From Symsagittifera roscoffensis (lineage: Eukaryota; Xenacoelomorpha; Acoela; Convolutidae), in contig NC_087062.1 of the NCBI RefSeq assembly GCF_963678635.1, positions 7,244,193 through 7,304,192 on the forward strand: a DNA stretch of 60,000 bases. Reading direction: 5' to 3'. The translations under genes were made by a program, and so were the position numbers. Positions 35,641 to 44,379 of the stretch are shown piece after piece (position 1 is the first letter of the stretch; each line of letters opens with the position of its first letter). Under the pieces are notes generated by a model that was not told where the DNA came from, made no database searches, and was given only the letters and a program-made list of their open reading frames with translations.

Positions 35641-36367
35641 TGTTTGTTGAAGTTACTGAAGTAATTCAGGAAAATTTCAAGAAAATTCAGTTCAGGAGAA
35701 TTTCAAGTAGAACTGGTTATGAAAAAGCAAAAGCGAGAAGTGACTAGCACCAAAAAACTTTGCGGGTAAGGGCAAGTAGAAGCCATTAACGAGAGTTATA
35801 CTTCGCCGTCTTGGCAATAAGTACTTTCCTTTCCAAAAACAGGGTTTATTCTAGCTTTAAGCTCTATATGTCTCATCACTCTGCTCAAGTGCAGGGGTTT
35901 TGTATACTAAAAACTGATTCATTTACAGCCTCAAACTTTTGCTGTTAATTTTAAGGGTTAGCGATAAAGTTTTGGCTTTTTTTAGGGGACTGGTTTAGAC
36001 TTTCAATTAACATTTCAGCACTAAATTACAAAATTTAATGCTTAGAATGATTCAGATAGAGCCTAAAACTTTTTCTGACTAATTTTAACCGTGAAACAGT
36101 AATTTCCTAATGATTTCAAGCCCACTTCTTGGTTTGCGTAAATAGGTATAATAAAAAGTAGATTTATGAGATAAAAGTATTCAGAAAGTAAAGCCCTCAA
36201 CTAACTAATTAAGTTGAAAAAAAAAGAAGTAAACTTAAAAAAATGAAAATTTTGCAAATTTGACACCTTGATAGTTACCGATGCATGATAAGCATAGATT
36301 GTCATTTGAATGTGTAAAAGATATCGGAATCAAAGTTTCCTTCATGTCATTCACTGTCCCGTGAAAC
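35641..36367. other. Polinton intergenic: pol B upstream region
   Basis: AT-rich, with a tandem caggaaaatttcaag / caggagaatttcaag motif at about 35670-35705. This is the expected place of the pol B promoter. No clear TATA box identified. Confidence 0.4.
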
Positions 36368-36435
36368 ATTTCATATCATGTCCTTCGAAATATTAAGGCA
36401 TGGCCGTTTGGTTTAAGGGGCAATAGCTAACCCGG
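36368..36435 (+). repeat. 68-bp internal inverted repeat, left arm (tRNA-like)
   Basis: Near-perfect inverse complement of 39935-40002. Contains an A-box-like tggccgtttgg followed by tttaaggggcaatagctaa, similar to the 5' half of Ser/Leu-type tRNAs. A run of T (about 36459-36468) follows within 35 nt. It may be a pair of Pol III units, a SINE inserted twice, or the ends of a nested element. Confidence 0.7.
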
Positions 36436-37548
36436 TCTGTAATTTCAAGTGAAATTTTTTTTTCAAAATAAAGGAAAACCTCAAACTTTTTATGTTGTGA
36501 AAAAAGGAAAAGTAATGTTTAAAAAAGTGTCTTTTAAATCTATCAACAAAAAAACCAGTAAGTTTTGTGGGATCTTGAGCACAGTTCTACTGGTCAAGTT
36601 CGAAATTTAAAAAACATAATTTTTTAACTTCTTTTTTCCTTCATTTTTAGCTTGAATTATTCGTTCTCGTTTTAAATTCAAGTGAATGTGGTTTGAAATT
36701 TTTAAGAGCTATCTGATACGTAATTAGGACAAGCGTAGAAATTAAAAAAAAACAATTATAGCCCAATCAATGAGAGTAGACGCTTAAAAAGTTGTGATTT
36801 TTTGAGAAAATCTGATTTTTGTGAAAATATTGAAAAAAAAATTGGGAAAAAATTTTTTTATCTCCAAATCCATTGAAACTACCCTCAATCAATTTGCCAT
36901 GAATTTATGAGCAGGGTTAAGGGTCATGTTCATTTTTCGAAAAAAAAAACATAAATTTTCTTTTTTTCACATTTTTACCAAAAAATTGTCCGTTTTACAC
37001 CCAAAACATGTATATGAATGTAATATAATGCAGATTTATGGCTTAAAACACTCTCTGTTACTTTGCGTAAGACCTGGCTAACCCCACCGGGCACAAAGTA
37101 TGATGAGAGAGAGAGAACAGAGAGTGTTTGATAAAAAAAGCCAAATAAATATGGTTTGACTACCAACAAGAAAATGTTGGACCCTTCCATATTTATCTTT
37201 CTTTTGAAAAGAAAGCAATATCCCGAAAAGGATATTCCAAATGGGGTTCACTACTGAGCAAGTGTATTTATCTCTCTCTCTCTCTCTCTATCTCTCTCAT
37301 TCTTTCTCAAACAACAATTTTAGCGTAAAATTATTCTCGATTTGAGATTTTTTTCTAGTTTTTCTCTAAGATTTTGCTGAAAACTTTACGGGGCAAACTT
37401 TAATTGATCTATTAACCAAAATAAAAACTGAGACAAAAAATATACACACAGTACTGTTAAAACAGCTTAGAAGTCAAATCAAACAAAAATGAAAATATAA
37501 AACCTTGGAATAATATTTGAAACAAAGGAAAGTTTTTTGTTTAAGTTA
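36436..37548. other. Polinton non-coding inside the inverted-repeat block
   Basis: No gene seen. Holds a long hairpin (37046-37129) and a CT microsatellite (about 37270-37300). Confidence 0.45.
37046..37129. other. Long hairpin with two stacked stems
   Basis: The 14-bp perfect stem aaacactctctgtt (37046-37059) pairs with aacagagagtgttt (37116-37129). An inner 6-7-bp stem, tactttg (37059-37065) with caaagta (37094-37100), sits in its loop. It could be a structured RNA, a transcription or replication signal, or the remnant of an insertion. Confidence 0.45.
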
Positions 37549-38193
37549 TTAGAAACCTCGAAACTGTAGTTTTCTCTTTTTTGGCGCATAGCAAGCTGCA
37601 TTTGGAGGAGTGCCTTGAATGAGATTTGGGGTGACTAGATCAATTGTCTCCGCACTAGATGAAACCCGAGCATCCGAATAGGAAGTTGGTTGTTCTGGAG
37701 TTGAAACTGCTCCCCTAACAAACGACTCGGGAGACATTGCTGTCGGAATATCCCAGTACGCTTCGCGCTCTGCATAGTCACGAATACATCCCTCCTGATT
37801 TTCATACAACGGCATTGACTCGCAGTCATACGCGAAGAGAATTTTTCTTGGAGACTGCTCGAGCGAGGTTGTGTCGTTTATCTCCGTCTTTTCTAATGCC
37901 GGATAGCTCTCGTGAATAGTGCAACTCTCGTACATTCGTTTTCGATTCTGTCTAAGTAGATCGATGTGATCAAGGAGGTAGTTCGGCAGCATGATATGAC
38001 TTTTTGTAGTCCATTCCTCCTTTTGATTCTCGTCGTTTTTTCGGGGAGCCAAGTCATTGAACGGACTTGCTGTAGACGGAGATACTCTCTCTTTCTGTTG
38101 ATGGATGACTGCAATCGACTCTCTCGTGTATGTTTGGTAGATAATTGTTCTTTCTCGATCAGACACTGAGATTATTTGTAAAGGACTAGTCAT
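37549..38193 (-). CDS. Polinton accessory protein, unknown (214 aa)
   Basis: Not recognised. A hydrophilic protein without membrane segment or signal peptide, rich in Ser, Thr, Glu and Arg. The last ten residues carry a basic cluster (KKRKL) that could be a nuclear localisation signal. The middle holds a short less-polar stretch, KILFAYDCESMPLYE. It is the only minus-strand gene in the inverted-repeat block and is divergent from the PC4-like gene, separated by 626 bp. By position and composition it may be a nuclear regulator or terminal-protein-like factor, but that is guesswork. The next in-frame start codons are far downstream, so the first ATG is used. Confidence 0.6.
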   Translation of the reverse strand: MTSPLQIISVSDRERTIIYQTYTRESIAVIHQQKERVSPSTASPFNDLAPRKNDENQKEEWTTKSHIMLPNYLLDHIDLLRQNRKRMYESCTIHESYPALEKTEINDTTSLEQSPRKILFAYDCESMPLYENQEGCIRDYAEREAYWDIPTAMSPESFVRGAVSTPEQPTSYSDARVSSSAETIDLVTPNLIQGTPPNAACYAPKKRKLQFRGF

Positions 38194-38819
38194 GACTTGA
38201 AGAGGTTTAAAGTTTTGTTAAAATGAAATGACTGAACTACCGAAATAAAATTGAGAGAATGAAAAGTATGAAAAGTTTATTAATGAGAATGAGATCAGTA
38301 AAGGGGTGGCATAGTTCAATTAGGTCAAAGCTAATAACTTTTTAGGCGAGGCTATCAAATTTTATTCATTCTTTTAAGCATGACGCCTGAGGTCATGTTA
38401 GGAATGAATGTGAAAACCCGATTTTTTAGATTTATGTGACAGCTTTATTATAGTGGCTACGGGCGAAAGCACTCAAAATCAAGTTTTCATGATAGTTTGC
38501 CAGACAATCATTGTTATGCTGTTAGAAATTCATTACCTTGATTCATAACAGTCATTAAAATAACCGTCACAATAAATAACACTAGAAGATTTTTAGAGTA
38601 TAGCCGGGGGAAAAAGTAACTAAATACCCATATAAAAAGAGGTTTATCGTTAAAGAAATTATATCCTTGGTGATTAAGTCTTATCAATATGGCTTAGGGC
38701 GCTCGTAAACGTTATTACCTAAATTTTTACTTTGGGAGCGCATGATCTGTCTCGTATACTGTGATCAGTCATTCTTCAACGTTCCACACTAAAAACCAGT
38801 TGGTTGTTATTCATTTATA
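38194..38819. promoter_or_regulatory. Divergent promoter region between accessory genes
   Basis: Between the starts of the minus 214-aa gene and the plus PC4-like gene. A TATA-like tataaaaag is at 38631-38639 on the plus strand, and an arthropod-style initiator word tcagtc is at 38765-38770, 50 nt before the ATG. The two are too far apart to be one core promoter, so only one need be used. Confidence 0.35.
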
Positions 38820-39179
38820 ATGTACGCTTCTCTTGACACGGATGTAGACTATTTCGATGATTTTAGGGATATATCTTCGAATGATAAACGTTTAGTTAGA
38901 GTCGGTGCAAAAACATTCGCACAGACCGGTACTTACATAACTATCAAATTGTACAAAAAAGACGAAGAGGGAACTTTCAAGTATCGACAAGGAATAACTT
39001 TGTCAACTGGTGAATTCGAGTCCTTGGCGGACAATTATACAAAAATCAAAAGGTTGACGAAAGCAAAAAACTGCGACGTGACTGAAAAACTTAGAAAAAA
39101 GCGAAACAAATCTAAAAAATCTTCATGCTCTGAAAAGGAATGCGAAAGTGAAAACGATGATAACTGTCGGGTTGTGTAA
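38820..39179 (+). CDS. PC4-like single-stranded DNA-binding protein candidate (119 aa)
   Basis: Residues about 24-80 fit the PC4/p15 (Sub1) fold: a strand reading RLVRVG, then ITIKLYKKDEEG, then KYRQGITLS and an amphipathic helix with FESL. The spacing and the G-I-x-L-S box match eukaryotic PC4 (ITI-x-x-Y, D-x-E-G, R-x-G-I-x-L). PC4 binds single-stranded DNA and melted promoters and acts as a transcription cofactor, so a role in replication or late transcription of the element is plausible. The C-terminal third is Lys/Ser/Glu-rich and probably disordered. It is on the strand opposite to most Polinton genes, 37 nt before the next plus-strand gene, suggesting co-transcription. The call rests on remembered family features, not on a profile search. 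Confidence 0.55.
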   Translation: MYASLDTDVDYFDDFRDISSNDKRLVRVGAKTFAQTGTYITIKLYKKDEEGTFKYRQGITLSTGEFESLADNYTKIKRLTKAKNCDVTEKLRKKRNKSKKSSCSEKECESENDDNCRVV

Positions 39180-39216
39180 CATTATCAACTCGTTATTCTA
39201 TTGAAACTTCAAAACA

Positions 39217-39843
39217 ATGGTTGAAGCAATGTATGAGCAATCCCCTGATTATTTCAAACAGTTCCGTAAAAATTACAAATTTTTCATCCTGAATCATGAA
39301 CCCAACTTTTCGGGCTTCGCTTCAAAAGCAATTTTTGCAGTATCCTCCCATTCGAATAAATTAGATTTTTGCAACCATTCGATTGACAACGAAAAACATT
39401 ATCATGTGCTGGTCGAATTTACGAAAGAGTCTACCGATTTACTTAACAAGATGACTTCAAAAGCCTTCGTTGTTCCTTGTCTTCTTTCTACATTCAAATA
39501 TTTAATTTTGGGTTGCTCCAACTATGAATTGTCTGGCCCTCTGATGGAAAAACTGAAAATAGCTGTGAATTATAACTCCATCAACAACTTAGATGTTAGT
39601 GGTGTTCCAGTTCGCAGACGATTGCCTCAAGTTTGCTTCGGCTCGCAGACTAAATCTGTTCAAACTCAAACTGACCTGATTACTAATGTAACAATTGAAC
39701 GTTTTACTAATATTTTGAATGGTGAAAACGCTGCTGAGTTTTCTAAAATAATTGACATAATTTTAAGTGGGTATGGTTGTATGGAAATTGATTCAAAAAC
39801 TTTGTTTGTGAAATTTATCATGGAGAAGAAATTCAAGTTTTAA
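39217..39843 (+). CDS. Polinton accessory protein with HUH-like motif (208 aa)
   Basis: Not firmly recognised. The N-terminal half (about 18-100) alternates strands and helices: YKFFILNHEP, KAIFAVSS, then H61-Y-H63 in KHYHVLVEF, then FKYLILGC with Y95. The H-hydrophobic-H on a strand followed by VLVEF resembles motif II of HUH Rep nucleases (rolling-circle initiators of parvoviruses and others). However, the usual Tyr-x-x-Lys motif is not clear, so a degenerate or non-catalytic domain, or chance, must be considered. The C-terminal half is a mixed helical region with no motif. It lies 37 nt downstream of the PC4-like gene and ends 92 nt before the right arm of the inverted repeat. Confidence 0.5.
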   Translation: MVEAMYEQSPDYFKQFRKNYKFFILNHEPNFSGFASKAIFAVSSHSNKLDFCNHSIDNEKHYHVLVEFTKESTDLLNKMTSKAFVVPCLLSTFKYLILGCSNYELSGPLMEKLKIAVNYNSINNLDVSGVPVRRRLPQVCFGSQTKSVQTQTDLITNVTIERFTNILNGENAAEFSKIIDIILSGYGCMEIDSKTLFVKFIMEKKFKF

Positions 39844-39934
39844 ATATTGGTTTTCTTTCGCTCTTGTATATCAAAAAAAAAAATGTTACTACACAAGCGG
39901 GAGGCGTTCCCGAGGAGCGTAGCGACGAGCAACG

Positions 39935-40002
39935 CCGGGTTAGCTATTGCCCCTTAAACCAAACGGCCATGCCTTAATATTTCGAAGGACTTGATATGAA
40001 AT
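39935..40002 (-). repeat. 68-bp internal inverted repeat, right arm (tRNA-like)
   Basis: Mate of 36368-36435. Read on the minus strand it is followed by a GC-rich imperfect palindrome (39903-39936, ggcgtt to aacgcc) and then a T-run (A-run on the plus strand at about 39873-39882), as expected at the end of a Pol III unit. The left arm lacks the GC-rich palindrome. Confidence 0.7.
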
Positions 40003-40108
40003 TTTTTGCGGTTCACATAAACTTGCAGAAAAAAAACTTTGTTGTTAATAAGAATGAATTGAAAAAAAAACGAATTTATAAATTTTACAAAAACATCAAT
40101 AAATTAAT

Positions 40109-40546
40109 TTAGAATAACATATGTTTGGCAAATCTTATCAAATCATGATCATTAAGTTTGAAACCTATTGGAAATTTGTTTGTAATTATAACATGAGCAA
40201 CATAAATACAATAAAGTCCGCATAACACTGAATCAGCTGATTGTATTGGTTTTTTCAACAGTAGCTGATTTCCCTCGTGAATTGTACGTCGCATATTCTT
40301 GTACACGAGGGGATAATCACAAAATCGTTTACCTAGAGGATCTGCGAAGAATATCTGTCCTCCAGCTTGAGCAAAAAGCAACCAGTGGGTTCCAGGTTGA
40401 TCCGATGGTGAGGCATTCATAATCATGAATGTATTATCGTTTTTCAGTACTGAAGAGCATGGCAAATCTGCCGGAAAAACACCTCTAAAGCGATGTTTCA
40501 AATGTTTACAACGGTTAATAATTTCTACTAGTTGAAGATTATCCAT
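40109..40546 (-). CDS. Adenain-like cysteine protease (145 aa)
   Basis: Ulp1/adenain-family maturation protease that would cut capsid precursors. The catalytic set is visible: H54 in GTHWLLF, D69 in FADPLG, Q102 in IQSADS and C109 in VLCGLYC, in the order and spacing of adenovirus and Polinton proteases. It is short but within the family's range. It starts 7 nt after the major capsid gene stops, at the 3' end of the minus-strand morphogenesis block, the usual neighbour of the capsid genes. No defect seen. Confidence 0.88.
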   Translation of the reverse strand: MDNLQLVEIINRCKHLKHRFRGVFPADLPCSSVLKNDNTFMIMNASPSDQPGTHWLLFAQAGGQIFFADPLGKRFCDYPLVYKNMRRTIHEGNQLLLKKPIQSADSVLCGLYCIYVAHVIITNKFPIGFKLNDHDLIRFAKHMLF

Positions 40547-40553
40547 GTCTATC

Positions 40554-41870
40554 TTAGGTCATAAGAGTGTTTTTGGTAATTTTTCTATCTGATCGCACAT
40601 AAACTGTTGATGCACGCTCTCCCATAAACAATAACTCGACGTTATTACCGAGACCTGCGTCAAACTTGAGTTCGACCGAAATAGTGCAATTGGTCAATTC
40701 AGGATGAATAAAATCGTGTGAAGCCTCCTGAGTAGACTTGAGATCAAAAGCCATAATATAATGATTATCATAATTAGCGAGACTGATTCCATGACTAGTG
40801 TTTAAAACAAAATCAAGAGCCTCAAGCGTATTGTAATAAATTCTTTTATTGACTGATGTTGAGATGGGAGTTCCGGCAATGGGTAGACCGTTTCTGTACA
40901 CAATGATCTCATTCAACCCAAATTTCTGGTAATGAAAAGGGTTTGTTCTATTAGTACCCAAATATGCTTCGTTTATGCTCATTGCTACTATCATTCTTCG
41001 AACAGGTTCTTTTGCAAAAACATCCTCTTGTCGCCAGCTTTGTACTCCTGCAGTTGCGAGAAACGTTTTTGGTACTACTTCGATGTAATTGTAAATTGCC
41101 GGGTTCTTCAACAAAGTTTTTTCTATTGATGAGAGAACATAGTCAGTCACAGTCATCTTTCTGACATAGAGGTTAGCTTCGATTATTCGGACCTTGTAGT
41201 GTTTAGCTGCATCTTCAGATATGACAACAAAATCATTAGGAGAACGTCTAAGAGACAATCTTATTGTCACACCGCTAAGTAGATGCTTGTCACACGACAA
41301 AAAGTCGCAAGCAATTTTACCAAATAGCTTCAGCTCGCTCGAGGCCGCAACGAGACCTTTACGCTCCGTAACATCATCAGCTCTCCTTCCAGCACCGTCA
41401 ATGGCTGATGGATTTTCTTCATAATAATAACCTTGACAAGCCAACCATGTTTTCTTGGCATCATTACCGTATGAAAACTCGGTCTCAATAAAGCTTTTAT
41501 GGGCAAAATTAGCATTGGTAGTTGATATTTTTTCACCATTCAGAGACAGTGTACACTCATAAAATAATGAAGATAAAGGATTGTTAACAAAATACGGCGT
41601 ATCTCTGTTTGCCGCCTCTGTAGCATGCGTTCGAAGCACGTTTCCATTGCTTCGAACAATTCGTGCAACTATTTCCAAACGAGTACGTTGAAGATCGATG
41701 AAATTATTTCTGTCGCCGAGTACTTCAAACTCGAGCATAGGACCATCAGGAGAGTAGGAAGGTCCAATTTTTTGGGTAAATGCATTTTCAAAAGTGACAA
41801 GTAAAGGCGGTTTCTCAAATAAGTCCAAGGAGCTGTGAGTTGCTTCACTCGGGATTAAATTAGAAATCAT
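40554..41870 (-). CDS. Polinton major capsid protein, double jelly-roll (438 aa)
   Basis: Major capsid protein of the adenovirus-hexon/PRD1 lineage. Recognised from its place between the core-like protein and the protease, its length, and the Polinton pattern: a polar N-terminus (about 1-30), a first jelly-roll with DLQRTRLEIVARIV and NNPLSSLFYECTLSLNG, then FIETEFSYG, KLFGKIACDFL and LLSGVTIRLSLRR, and a second jelly-roll with NPFHYQKFGLNEI and ISVELKFDAGL near the end. No signal peptide or membrane segment. The ATG overlaps the preceding gene by 11 nt. The frame is intact, so capsid formation is possible in principle. Confidence 0.85.
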   Translation of the reverse strand: MISNLIPSEATHSSLDLFEKPPLLVTFENAFTQKIGPSYSPDGPMLEFEVLGDRNNFIDLQRTRLEIVARIVRSNGNVLRTHATEAANRDTPYFVNNPLSSLFYECTLSLNGEKISTTNANFAHKSFIETEFSYGNDAKKTWLACQGYYYEENPSAIDGAGRRADDVTERKGLVAASSELKLFGKIACDFLSCDKHLLSGVTIRLSLRRSPNDFVVISEDAAKHYKVRIIEANLYVRKMTVTDYVLSSIEKTLLKNPAIYNYIEVVPKTFLATAGVQSWRQEDVFAKEPVRRMIVAMSINEAYLGTNRTNPFHYQKFGLNEIIVYRNGLPIAGTPISTSVNKRIYYNTLEALDFVLNTSHGISLANYDNHYIMAFDLKSTQEASHDFIHPELTNCTISVELKFDAGLGNNVELLFMGERASTVYVRSDRKITKNTLMT

Positions 41871-42276
41871 TTTTAACCCTTGTAAAGAAATCGGAGCGAC
41901 TTCTCTGTGCAGTTCGTTTTCTGGGAATGACGCGTCTCGTTTTTCGTTTAAACGCCGTCGTTCTTTTCGGATGACTTTTCCGAGATCTACTTCCTCCTCC
42001 TACTTGCTTTTTGATTGTTTTTCTAACGGTGCTTTTGAGTGCCTGCTTAGGACTTTTTCTTTTTGTTGCAACTTCTATCAGTTCTGGAGCTGCCTGAAGA
42101 AGTAGTTCTTTTCCGATTTTTTTAGCCGCGGGTATCACAAATTTTCGAGCCAGTGGAAGTGCGACTCTTCCTATTCCCAAGGCTAATGCACCGAAGCCAC
42201 TGCCTCGTTGTCTATAATGCCCCGAGAAATGTGGTAGGTTTGCTTGGTTGTGGTAATATGAATCCATTTTGATCAA
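41860..42276 (-). CDS. Basic core/pX- or pVI-like virion protein (138 aa)
   Basis: Small, very basic protein. Residues about 25-70 hold a Gly/Ala-rich amphipathic hydrophobic stretch (GSGFGALALGIGRVALPLAR), followed by an Arg/Lys/Ser-rich tail. Polintons and adintoviruses carry such a protein next to the capsid genes, compared with the adenovirus core or membrane-active proteins (pX, pVI). Proposed role: binding DNA in the virion or disrupting membranes. The start overlaps the penton gene stop as ATGA (42273-42276); the end overlaps the major capsid start by 11 nt. Confidence 0.7.
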   Translation of the reverse strand: MIKMDSYYHNQANLPHFSGHYRQRGSGFGALALGIGRVALPLARKFVIPAAKKIGKELLLQAAPELIEVATKRKSPKQALKSTVRKTIKKQVGGGSRSRKSHPKRTTAFKRKTRRVIPRKRTAQRSRSDFFTRVKNDF

Positions 42277-43166
42277 TTGCTAAACTTTTGAAATTTCAAA
42301 GTCAGAACAACTTTTCCCCCTCCAGCGAAAGGAACAAGTCCTCCAGTTTCTGTGCGCAAGTTCACAGAAATATTGGAAATATTATTGACCAAAAGTTTTT
42401 TAAAATCCAAATTACTAAACACTTTACGATGATTCGGTTCAATTGTACATGCGTAACCGTTTTTCACTCGACGATTTGTATCAATGACTCGTAAAAGGGG
42501 TGCTTTTGTGTCTCCGACTATTTGATAATGAATTATGTCCAGATAAATAAACATAAGCTGAGTACCGGCGCATACATCAACGGGATAGTCAGCAATAAGA
42601 TCTTGGGTAGAGAATGTGCTATGTTTCGTGCTTCCTTGTTTGTAACCTATATGATAACCAGTTCCATCTCTGACGCCTTTAAATCCAAGTAGGCTAGGAA
42701 TTTGCGGGCTTGAAAAAGTTATACCTTCCCAATAATGCAGCCATAAGGAAAGATGTTTGGTTATTGGATCTATTACGTAATCCAATTTTTCTAATTCTGT
42801 CTTTCGACGAATCTCGTCCAGTATTTGATCAATGCTCGTATATTCTCCTTTTGTTATTTTTGCTGTTTCTCCAAGGTAAGGTCTGGAGATCTTGTCTTTC
42901 TCAACTTTCATGCTTGCTATAACCCGATCTTTTTTGTAGTACACAATGTTGTTGTCAGTTACGTTGTTTATCTGAGTAGGGAAGGTAATTTCTGTAACTG
43001 CTACTCTCCATTCACCTTGCAAATTTATTTCTTCACTCAGGAGATTTTTGAAGTTGGCCAGAGTGTTATCTTTAAAAACGTTCATTGATGCAGATGAAAC
43101 TAGGGTAATTGTGAAGGAAGGGGGAACATTATGGGTGAAAAGGCTGTTGGAAGTGCCCTCAGTCAT
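42273..43166 (-). CDS. Polinton minor capsid (penton-type) protein (297 aa)
   Basis: Single-jelly-roll vertex protein. Typical Polinton features: an early stretch PPSFTITLVSSASMNVF, a NLQGEWRVAVTEITFPTQI motif (about 48-66), SIPSLLGF-like IPSLLGFKGV after residue 140, YPVDVCAGTQLMFIYLDII in the middle, and a beta-rich end. It sits between integrase and the core-like protein, the usual order. Its ATG overlaps the expected distal stop of the integrase frame as ATGA (43163-43166). No break seen. Confidence 0.82.
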   Translation of the reverse strand: MTEGTSNSLFTHNVPPSFTITLVSSASMNVFKDNTLANFKNLLSEEINLQGEWRVAVTEITFPTQINNVTDNNIVYYKKDRVIASMKVEKDKISRPYLGETAKITKGEYTSIDQILDEIRRKTELEKLDYVIDPITKHLSLWLHYWEGITFSSPQIPSLLGFKGVRDGTGYHIGYKQGSTKHSTFSTQDLIADYPVDVCAGTQLMFIYLDIIHYQIVGDTKAPLLRVIDTNRRVKNGYACTIEPNHRKVFSNLDFKKLLVNNISNISVNLRTETGGLVPFAGGGKVVLTLKFQKFSN

Positions 43167-43293
43167 GATTGTCCTTCTCCAGAACGCGAATTAGTTCAGA
43201 CTCGTAAAATTTTCCCTCAATCGGTTCTCTGTTAGAATCAATCAAATTGTATGTTGGGGGAATTCGTGTTGGTATGTCAAAAACTTCAAACAC

Positions 43294-44379
43294 TTAATCG
43301 GTGAACGATTGTTTGTAACCCTTGCGAAAACGTATGTCTACTTTGGCAAGTCTAACATAATCACCAACATAAAGCTTTGGACGTCGAACTAACTTCAAAG
43401 ACTGTTCTGCTCTTAATGAAATCAGGCGAGGAACATCTTTTTTAGTTACTTTATTTGGTGCAAGATTTGTGACACGATTTGTTCTCGAATTAATTGCATT
43501 GACAAAGTCTTGCAATTTGTCAATGTATGAGTAAGTCCATTTATCCTCCAAGTACTTATAAATAAGATTTTTCAAGGAACGGATATTTCTCTCAGCGAAT
43601 GCGGACTTTTTCTCGCTCTCTGTGCTATATGTGTTTATGCCTTTCTTTTTACATAATGCTTCGAAGGACCCTTTAAACTCTGTGCCCTTGTCCACCCATA
43701 CTTTTTCCGGTTGTTTTGTCGTTATCATTAGTTTGAACGCTTCTGCTGTTGTAGTAGCATACTTTGATTTCAAGGGTTGCACTCTGAGATAGCGGGACAT
43801 GCAGTCAACTGCAACAAGCAGATACTTAACATCATGGTTGTACTGGGCAAGTTTATCGACAAAGGCCAGATCTAATGACCAGATTTCGTCGATATCGTAA
43901 ACTATGACCTTGAGTCGCGGCGTTTTTCGGATCACAGTTCGATATTTCGTGTAAGCAGGTTCAGTATGAAGGAAATGTTTAACTTTCTTTCGCGACAATT
44001 TGCTTGCTTTTATCAAGTTGTTCACACTACCAAATAACGCGGGACCTTTGTCACTGTATTTAGTTTTCAACAATTTTTCTTCAATCTTGGTAATTTTCCC
44101 ATTGTTTTGTTTGCGCCTTCGTATTTTCTGACGTTGGAGAATCTGAATCGTTATGGGGCGTTCCGTATGAGTCAGAGCCTTGTTCTGACTCTTTTTCACG
44201 TTTTTGGTTTCGGGTTTTTCTATTACCGCTGAGACTTTTTCGTTTGTGCTTTTTACTTCTCTTAAGGTTTGCACTACTTTTTTCCTGCCAAGTGGGCGAT
44301 GTTGAGCGGGTTCTTGAGGGTCCGGGTTCTCGTTTTTCTTGAGCGTTAAAAGACGCTGACTGAACCGCGTGTTTGGCAT
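43294..44379 (-). CDS. Retrovirus-like integrase, C-terminally truncated by a premature stop (361 aa)
   Basis: DDE integrase that would insert the element and make the 6-bp duplication. The conserved zinc-less N-terminal domain starts near residue 102 (KLLKTKYSDKG). The catalytic core has D170 in WSLDLAF, D230 in VWVDKGTEF and E263 in SAFAERN. The frame then meets taa at 43296-43294, but the same frame stays open for about 43 more codons and ends at a tga (43165-43163) overlapping the penton ATG. Family members continue there with an SH3/chromodomain-like tail, so this looks like a recent nonsense mutation rather than the natural end. The first 100 residues overlap the upstream gene in another frame; no ATG lies close to the conserved start. 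Confidence 0.85.
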   Translation of the reverse strand: MPNTRFSQRLLTLKKNENPDPQEPAQHRPLGRKKVVQTLREVKSTNEKVSAVIEKPETKNVKKSQNKALTHTERPITIQILQRQKIRRRKQNNGKITKIEEKLLKTKYSDKGPALFGSVNNLIKASKLSRKKVKHFLHTEPAYTKYRTVIRKTPRLKVIVYDIDEIWSLDLAFVDKLAQYNHDVKYLLVAVDCMSRYLRVQPLKSKYATTTAEAFKLMITTKQPEKVWVDKGTEFKGSFEALCKKKGINTYSTESEKKSAFAERNIRSLKNLIYKYLEDKWTYSYIDKLQDFVNAINSRTNRVTNLAPNKVTKKDVPRLISLRAEQSLKLVRRPKLYVGDYVRLAKVDIRFRKGYKQSFTD

